Source: an uncultured Planctomycetaceae bacterium (GTDB lineage Bacteria > Planctomycetota > Planctomycetia > Pirellulales > UBA1268). Taken from it: a stretch of 10,673 nt of DNA. Shown piece after piece: positions 6,236 to 10,673 of the stretch. Where the stretch lies: the NCBI GenBank assembly GCA_903949225.1, contig CAJAYZ010000757.1:1-10673 (forward strand), in the 5' to 3' direction. Position 1 is the stretch's first letter. Every line of letters begins with the position of its first letter. Below the pieces are notes generated by a model. It made no database searches, was not told where the DNA came from, and saw only the letters and a list, made by a program, of their open reading frames with translations. Made by a program: the position numbers and the translations under genes.

Positions 6236-7588
6236 TTGACCCCGGAGCAGACCCGACAGGAGCCGGCGGATCCGCCGGGAAGGCCGGTGGCAACGTCGAG
6301 CGGGCCGAGCGTGGGTGAGCGGGCGACGACGGCGGAGACGCTCCGCGCGGAGGTCGTGTCGATCGGTGACGAGCTGACGACGGGGCAGCGGCTCGACACG
6401 AACAGCCAGTGGATCTCCCGCGAACTCGGCGTCCTCGGAGTCCCCGTCGCCTTTCATACGACGATCACCGACAGCCTCGACGACGGGATCGCCGCCTTCC
6501 GCATCGCCGCGGAACGGGCCGAGATCATCGTCGTCACTGGCGGACTCGGCCCCACGGCCGACGACCTCACCCGGGATGTCCTGGCGCGGGTGGCCGGCGT
6601 GCCGCTCGACCTCTCCGCGGCGGCCCTGGCCGACGTCGAGGCCCGGTTTGCCCGCCGCGCCGTCCCGTGCCCGGAGTCGAACCGGCGGCAAGCGCTGTTT
6701 CCCCGCGGAAGCCGGATCATCGCCAACCCCGAAGGGACAGCGCCGGGGATCGATCTCGATCTCCCCCGGACGTCGTCCGCGGGCAACGCGCGGGTGTTTG
6801 CCCTCCCGGGGGTGCCCGGCGAGATGCGCACGATGTGGCAGGCGACGGTCGGGCCGGCGATTCTCGCCATGCTCCCCGGCGCCGGGACGATCCGCTTCCG
6901 GCGGATCAAATGCTTCGGCGCCGGCGAGAGCGCCATCGAAGCGATGCTTCCCGACCTCGTCCGCCGGGGACGCGAGCCGCTGGTCGGGATCACGGCCCAC
7001 GAGGCGACGATCACGCTGCGGATCGCTGCCCGTGGCCGCGATTTGGCTGCCTGTGAGGCGGCGATCGCGCCCACCGAAGCGGTGATCCGAGAGTGTCTGG
7101 GCGGAATCGTCTACGGCACCGAAGACGATGAGGTCGAGGATGCCGCCCTCGCTGCCCTGGCTACTGCCGGAGCCACGCTGGCCACCGTCGAGGTCGGCTC
7201 GCTTGGGCAAATTGCCGGGCTCCTCGCCGCGGCGGCGGCCCGGGGACCGGAGGGGAGATTTCGCGGCGGCGTTGTCCTGCCAGCGATCGCGGCCGGGATA
7301 ACCGTCACCGAGCTTGCCCGGCAACGGCGGGCCGACTCCGGCGCCACGCACGCCCTCGCCATCGGACCGATCGTCCCCGTGGCTGAAGCGATTGGGGAAA
7401 GCGTCGGTGGGGTGACGATGGTCGAGATCGTGCTGGCCGGGCCCGACGGGATCACGCGGCGCGAGCACCGCCTCGGCGGGGCGGGTACGGTTCGCCTGGC
7501 GCGGGCCTCGAAGACGGCGATCGATCTGGTGCGGACGACGCTCGTTCCGCCGGCTGGCGACGGTCTGCCCCGCGGAGCGACCCGATGA
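6236..7588 (+). CDS. cinA: CinA-family protein with intact N-terminal and decayed amidase domain
   Basis: The product is up to 450 aa. Numbered from 6236, residues 37-215 form the MoaB/Mog-like CinA domain (COG1058; ADP-ribose pyrophosphatase in characterised members), with VVSIGDELTTGQRLDTNS (40-57), VVTGGLGPTADDLTRD (99-114) and FALPGVPGEMRTMW (188-201). A linking KH-like part follows. The C-terminal segment from about 303 aligns with the CinA_C/PncC amidase, but the hallmark ESCTGG is replaced by EVGSLG (319-324) and the later TGIAGPGGG-type loop is missing, so NMN deamidase activity is probably lost. The start is uncertain: TTG 6236 is the first in-frame start after a stop, while GTG 6287 (GGGAAGG just upstream) and GTG 6311 give N-termini closer to family length. 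The stop overlaps the next gene by ATGA. Confidence 0.88.
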   Translation: MTPEQTRQEPADPPGRPVATSSGPSVGERATTAETLRAEVVSIGDELTTGQRLDTNSQWISRELGVLGVPVAFHTTITDSLDDGIAAFRIAAERAEIIVVTGGLGPTADDLTRDVLARVAGVPLDLSAAALADVEARFARRAVPCPESNRRQALFPRGSRIIANPEGTAPGIDLDLPRTSSAGNARVFALPGVPGEMRTMWQATVGPAILAMLPGAGTIRFRRIKCFGAGESAIEAMLPDLVRRGREPLVGITAHEATITLRIAARGRDLAACEAAIAPTEAVIRECLGGIVYGTEDDEVEDAALAALATAGATLATVEVGSLGQIAGLLAAAAARGPEGRFRGGVVLPAIAAGITVTELARQRRADSGATHALAIGPIVPVAEAIGESVGGVTMVEIVLAGPDGITRREHRLGGAGTVRLARASKTAIDLVRTTLVPPAGDGLPRGATR

Positions 7589-8721
7589 CGACCGACGACC
7601 ACGATTCAGCCCCCTCGCGCTCCGCGGCGGCGGTCCTGCAGACGGCGATCCTTGCCCTGGGGCTCGTGATCCTCGTGTCGCTGATCGCGGCGCCCGGGGT
7701 GATGGAGCGGATCCAATACGCGAAGGTTCGCGGTGAGCTCGCCGCGATCCGCGATGCCGCCGCGGTCCGTGAGCTGGCCCCGGTCGGCAAGCTGTTTACG
7801 ACCCTGGCGCGGCTCATCGGGCCGACCGTGGTCAATGTCACGACGACCCGCCGCCTTCTTCTCCCCATTGACGAGAGCGTGGGCCTGCGGGGGAGCGGAT
7901 CCCTGGGCGCTACCGACACCGAGATCGGGTCGGGGGTGATCGTCGCGGCCGACGGCGTGATCGTCACCAACAACCATGTCGTCGACGAGGCCGATCGGAT
8001 CGAAGTCACTCTCGCCGATGGGCGCCGGTTTGTCGCCAACCTCGTGGGGGCCGACGAGAAACGCGATCTCGCCGTCATCCGCATCGACGCCACCGAACTC
8101 CCCTGTGCGTCGTGGGGGAACAGCGACTCCCTCGAGGTCGGCGAGATGGTGTGGGCGATCGGCAATCCCTACGGCCTCGACCGAACGCTGACCTACGGGA
8201 TCATCAGCGCCGTCGGCCGCCGCGGCGTCGTCGGCAACACCTTCGGCGACTTCCTCCAGACCGACGCCTCGATCAATCCGGGCAACTCCGGCGGGCCGCT
8301 CGTCGACGTCCACGGGAGCATCGTGGGGATCAACACCGCCATCGCCCAGCCGGGCTCGAAGGGGATCGGCTTCGCGATCCCGAGCAACACCGCCCGACGG
8401 GTGTGTGACGAGATCATCCGTGACGGATCTGTCGAAAGTGGATTTGTGGGGATTCAGCCGGAGGATCCGCCCGCCGGCTCGAGCGCCGTGGCAGGGGCGG
8501 CCCTCGTTCGGGCTGTCATTCCCAACGGCCCGGCCGACCAGGCGGGGATCAAGGCCGGAGATCTCGTCGTCGCCTGCGACGGCGAGCGCGTCGCCGGCTC
8601 GACCCATCTGTCGCTTCTCATCCTCAATGCCGAGGTTGGTGGCGACGTGGTGATGGAGGTCGTTCGTGGCGATCGGAAGCTGACCTTCACCGTCCGCGTC
8701 GGGCAGCAACCGCGCCGCTAA
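7585..8721 (+). CDS. Membrane-anchored HtrA-type serine protease with one PDZ domain
   Basis: The product is 378 aa, DegS-like in architecture: a short cytoplasmic N-terminus, one signal-anchor helix (about 14-37), a trypsin-like domain (about 70-275) and one PDZ domain (about 285-372, with NGPADQAGIKAGDLVV). The triad is intact: His131 in TNNHVVD, Asp161 in KRDLAVIRI and Ser235 in NPGNSGGPL. GIGFAIPSN (260-268) is another HtrA hallmark. It should sit in the cytoplasmic membrane facing the periplasm and cleave misfolded or regulatory envelope proteins. The ATG at 7585 overlaps the cinA stop (ATGA) and has GGAG 7 nt upstream, so coupled translation is likely. The gene ends in TAA at 8721, 25 nt from the convergent kinase gene. 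Its architecture differs from the two-PDZ secreted paralogue at 3344-4660, so it is not a recent duplicate. Confidence 0.94.
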   Translation: MTTDDHDSAPSRSAAAVLQTAILALGLVILVSLIAAPGVMERIQYAKVRGELAAIRDAAAVRELAPVGKLFTTLARLIGPTVVNVTTTRRLLLPIDESVGLRGSGSLGATDTEIGSGVIVAADGVIVTNNHVVDEADRIEVTLADGRRFVANLVGADEKRDLAVIRIDATELPCASWGNSDSLEVGEMVWAIGNPYGLDRTLTYGIISAVGRRGVVGNTFGDFLQTDASINPGNSGGPLVDVHGSIVGINTAIAQPGSKGIGFAIPSNTARRVCDEIIRDGSVESGFVGIQPEDPPAGSSAVAGAALVRAVIPNGPADQAGIKAGDLVVACDGERVAGSTHLSLLILNAEVGGDVVMEVVRGDRKLTFTVRVGQQPRR

Positions 8722-8746
8722 AAAGCCGATTCCCGGGCCTCGGATC

Positions 8747-10381
8747 TCAGCGCGTGGCGGCACGGGGGAGCCTGATCCGGCCGATCTGGAACGCCGTGAT
8801 CGCGGCGGTGCAGAGGATGAGGACGTCGAGAATTCCGGCGACATGCCAGGCCACGGGCCCCGGCACGAAGACCGCGAGGATCGCGTGCGCCGTCAGGCAG
8901 GCGAGGGTCACGAGATACACGAGGCGCTGCTTGAGCCACAGCCCTGAGGCGGCGACGAGGAGGGGATAGACCGCCAGGAGCGGGCCCGACTTCCCGTCGA
9001 CGAGGGCAAGGAGCGCGGTGACGGAGATCACGTCGGTGAGCACCAGGCCCGCCACCCAGGTCTCCGTGGCAACTGGCGTCGGCCGTGGGGCGTTTCGAGG
9101 CTGGGCGATCGATGGGCGGCGCGTCCCGAGGGCTTCCCAAAACACCGCCAGGGCACCCCACAGGGCGAGGCCGAACAGGACCGGCAGATAGAAGCCGACC
9201 GTCTCGGGGTTGGCCAGGCAGCGCAGGAGGACGATGGCCATCGTCCCGGCGATCCCGAGGAGGCGAAACCCGGCGGCGGGATAGCGACGGATGAGTCGGC
9301 CGATGCGGTTGGCAAGGGAGTCGTTCCAGGGGACGATTCGTCCCTCGGCGAGCCAGGATTCGAGATCGTCGGCGAGCGCCGCGGCCGTGGCCGGGCGGCG
9401 CGACGGGGCCTTCTCGAGGCAGCGGAGGCAGACCCGGTCGAGGAGCGGGGGCACGGCGGGGTTGTAGTGGCTCGGCGGCAGCGGCTCGCGCTCGAGGACA
9501 TCGAGGAGCGTGTCGATCGCGGAGCTGCCACCGAACGGCGGCGTTCCGCAGAGGGCTTCGTAGAGCACGGTCCCCAGGCCGTAGACGTCGGAGCGGGCGT
9601 CAATCTCCCGCACCCGGCCGGCGGCCTGCTCGGGAGACATCGAGGCGGGTGTGCCGAGGACGGTGCCGGTCATCGTGGCGTCGCCGTCGTCGCCGCGGGC
9701 GAGGCCGAAGTCGGTGAGGTAAGGGGTGCCAGAGGCGTCGAGGAGGATGTTCGACGATTTGACGTCGCGGTGGAGGATGCCGCAGGTGTGGAGGTGATGG
9801 ACGGCTCGGGCGACCTCGACGACGAGGTGAACCGCCTCGGCCACCGGCAGCGGCCCGTCGCGGAGGCGGGCGGCGAGGTCGTCGCCATCGACGAGATCCA
9901 TGGCGCACCACAGCTGCCCGTCTCGGTCGCCGGCGTCGTGGATCGACACGATTCGCGGATGGCGGATGCGGGCGGCCAGTCGCGCCTCGGCGAGAAACCG
10001 GCGGCGTTGTTCGCCGCTCGCGCAGACGCCACCGGCGAGGAACTTCACCGCCACGTCGCGCCCGAGACTGACATGCCGGGCCCGGTAGACGACCCCCATC
10101 CCGCCGCGGCCGAGCTCGGCGAGCAGCTCATAAGGCCCGAAGACGCGCGGCAGCGCGGCGGCTGGCTCGGCCTCACCTTCGCGGGCGATCGCGGCCGCCA
10201 GCCCATCGAGGCCGCGAAGGCAGGCCGTCCAAGGCCCGAGCGCGGGATGGGCCGCAAGGAGCTCGGCCTCGGCGGCCTGGTCTCCCTTCTGGAGCGCCGA
10301 CAGATAGCCGTCGAGGATCTCCGCGGGGAGATCGGGCTCTTCGGGCGGTGCCTTAGGAGGTGAGGGAGGGATGTCGTGCAT
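8747..10381 (-). CDS. Membrane-bound Hanks-type serine/threonine protein kinase
   Basis: The product is 544 aa. The N-terminal 80 residues form an acidic helical region (DGYLSALQKGDQAAEAELLA) typical of planctomycete kinases. The kinase domain (about 83-345) is complete: GRGGMGVVY (91-99), catalytic Lys113 in VAVKF, Glu132 in helix C, HRDVKSSN with Asp206, DFG at 224-226 and SPEQ at 249-252. The usual GTPAYMSPE reads GTPASMSPE. The C-terminal 170 residues contain about six hydrophobic segments (near 372-389, 396-416, 442-462, 467-481, 487-506 and 511-533) with no large extracellular sensor domain. The ATG at 10381 shares its A with the stop of the upstream sigma gene (TGATG), and no Shine-Dalgarno sequence precedes it, so translation probably depends on the sigma gene. 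In-frame extension to 10441 is sigma-gene shadow. Confidence 0.93.
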   Translation of the reverse strand: MHDIPPSPPKAPPEEPDLPAEILDGYLSALQKGDQAAEAELLAAHPALGPWTACLRGLDGLAAAIAREGEAEPAAALPRVFGPYELLAELGRGGMGVVYRARHVSLGRDVAVKFLAGGVCASGEQRRRFLAEARLAARIRHPRIVSIHDAGDRDGQLWCAMDLVDGDDLAARLRDGPLPVAEAVHLVVEVARAVHHLHTCGILHRDVKSSNILLDASGTPYLTDFGLARGDDGDATMTGTVLGTPASMSPEQAAGRVREIDARSDVYGLGTVLYEALCGTPPFGGSSAIDTLLDVLEREPLPPSHYNPAVPPLLDRVCLRCLEKAPSRRPATAAALADDLESWLAEGRIVPWNDSLANRIGRLIRRYPAAGFRLLGIAGTMAIVLLRCLANPETVGFYLPVLFGLALWGALAVFWEALGTRRPSIAQPRNAPRPTPVATETWVAGLVLTDVISVTALLALVDGKSGPLLAVYPLLVAASGLWLKQRLVYLVTLACLTAHAILAVFVPGPVAWHVAGILDVLILCTAAITAFQIGRIRLPRAATR

Positions 10382-10673
10382 CAGGCGTCGGGGGAGGATT
10401 CGCCGAGGTGCTCGCGGAGGCCGGCGATCGCCCGCATCCACAGCATCCGGCAGGCTCCGGCGGATCGCCCCATCCGCTTGGCCACCTCCTCGAACGGCAG
10501 CCGCTCGAGGTTGCGGAGGAGGATGATGTCGCGGTGATCCTCGGGGAGGTGTTCGAGGGCCGCGGCGAGGCGCACCTCCTCTTCCCAGCGGACGGCGTGC
10601 TGGCTCGGCGACGGCTCCGACGAGGCCGGGTCGAAGGCCCAGGCCTCCGAGGTGTCGCCGCGACCATCGAGCG
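10381..10673 (-). CDS. ECF-type RNA polymerase sigma factor, 3' part (cut by window edge)
   Basis: Only the last 96 codons are in the window; the gene continues past 10673 on the - strand. The visible part holds region 4 with its helix-turn-helix: LPEDHRDIILLRNLERLPF, then EEVAKRMGRSAGACRMLW and RAIAGLREHLGE. This binds the -35 element and closely resembles planctomycete ECF sigma factors paired with Ser/Thr kinases. Upstream codons (around TSEAWAFDP and HAVRWEEEVRLA) are the usual linker between regions 2 and 4. Region 2 is outside. A GTG at 10575 is in frame but internal, not the true start. The stop overlaps the kinase start in TGATG, so the two form an operon, and the kinase may control this sigma factor (inference from context). 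Confidence 0.9.
   Translation of the reverse strand, partial: LDGRGDTSEAWAFDPASSEPSPSQHAVRWEEEVRLAAALEHLPEDHRDIILLRNLERLPFEEVAKRMGRSAGACRMLWMRAIAGLREHLGESSPDA

Noticed and set aside
5411..7468. A 685-codon open frame on the - strand
   Set aside because: It is antisense to cinA and out of frame with the Gfo/Idh/MocA-like gene. It is Arg/Pro-rich with no domain, so it is a GC-bias artefact.
7606..8844. A 412-codon open frame on the - strand
   Set aside because: It is antisense to the anchored HtrA-type protease, which has clear His/Asp/Ser motifs; the mirror frame shows only Asp/Arg/Gly-rich sequence.
9467..10363. A 298-codon open frame on the + strand
   Set aside because: It is antisense to the kinase domain and has no recognisable domain.

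Overview
The window is a GC-rich (about two-thirds G+C or more), gene-dense bacterial chromosome segment. It looks like a planctomycete, probably of the Pirellulales/Gemmatales type. This is inference from gene style: an ECF sigma factor directly followed by a Ser/Thr kinase with a multi-pass membrane tail, HtrA proteases with the C-terminal PDZ style common in that phylum, and a membrane-tethered Gfo/Idh/MocA-like protein. No rRNA, tRNA, CRISPR array, insertion sequence or phage gene was seen.

Layout. 1-250: a small unrecognised + strand protein, convergent with an isochorismatase-family hydrolase (278-850, -), with a 9-bp stem-loop at their shared 3' ends. 851-1027: divergent control region with two adjacent stem-loops. 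1028-1858 (+): a stand-alone 2-oxoacid dehydrogenase E2-type acyltransferase catalytic domain whose 3' end overlaps tsaE by 12 nt. 4660-1847 (-): a probable three-gene operon in the order HtrA-type protease (two PDZ domains), thiL, tsaE. thiL and tsaE overlap by 14 nt, and a stem-loop lies between the protease gene and thiL. 4661-4917: non-coding, with the leader of that operon and a terminator-like hairpin of the next gene. 4918-6174 (-): a Gfo/Idh/MocA-like Rossmann protein with two C-terminal membrane helices. 6236-8721 (+): a cinA homologue whose stop overlaps (ATGA) the start of a second, membrane-anchored HtrA-type protease. 10673-8747 (-): an ECF sigma factor cut by the window edge, coupled by TGATG to a membrane Ser/Thr kinase.

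How the genes relate. Two envelope proteases, a membrane-attached pseudo-oxidoreductase and a sigma/kinase pair suggest an envelope-quality and signalling neighbourhood mixed with housekeeping enzymes: thiamine diphosphate synthesis (ThiL), tRNA t6A modification (TsaE) and nucleotide repair (CinA). No single pathway unites them, and I do not see a convincing new defence or mobile system. The points most worth a second look are the CinA homologue with a decayed amidase domain, the membrane-fused Gfo/Idh/MocA protein that has lost its cofactor and catalytic signatures, the lipoyl-less E2-type enzyme, and several well-formed stem-loops in the few intergenic gaps.
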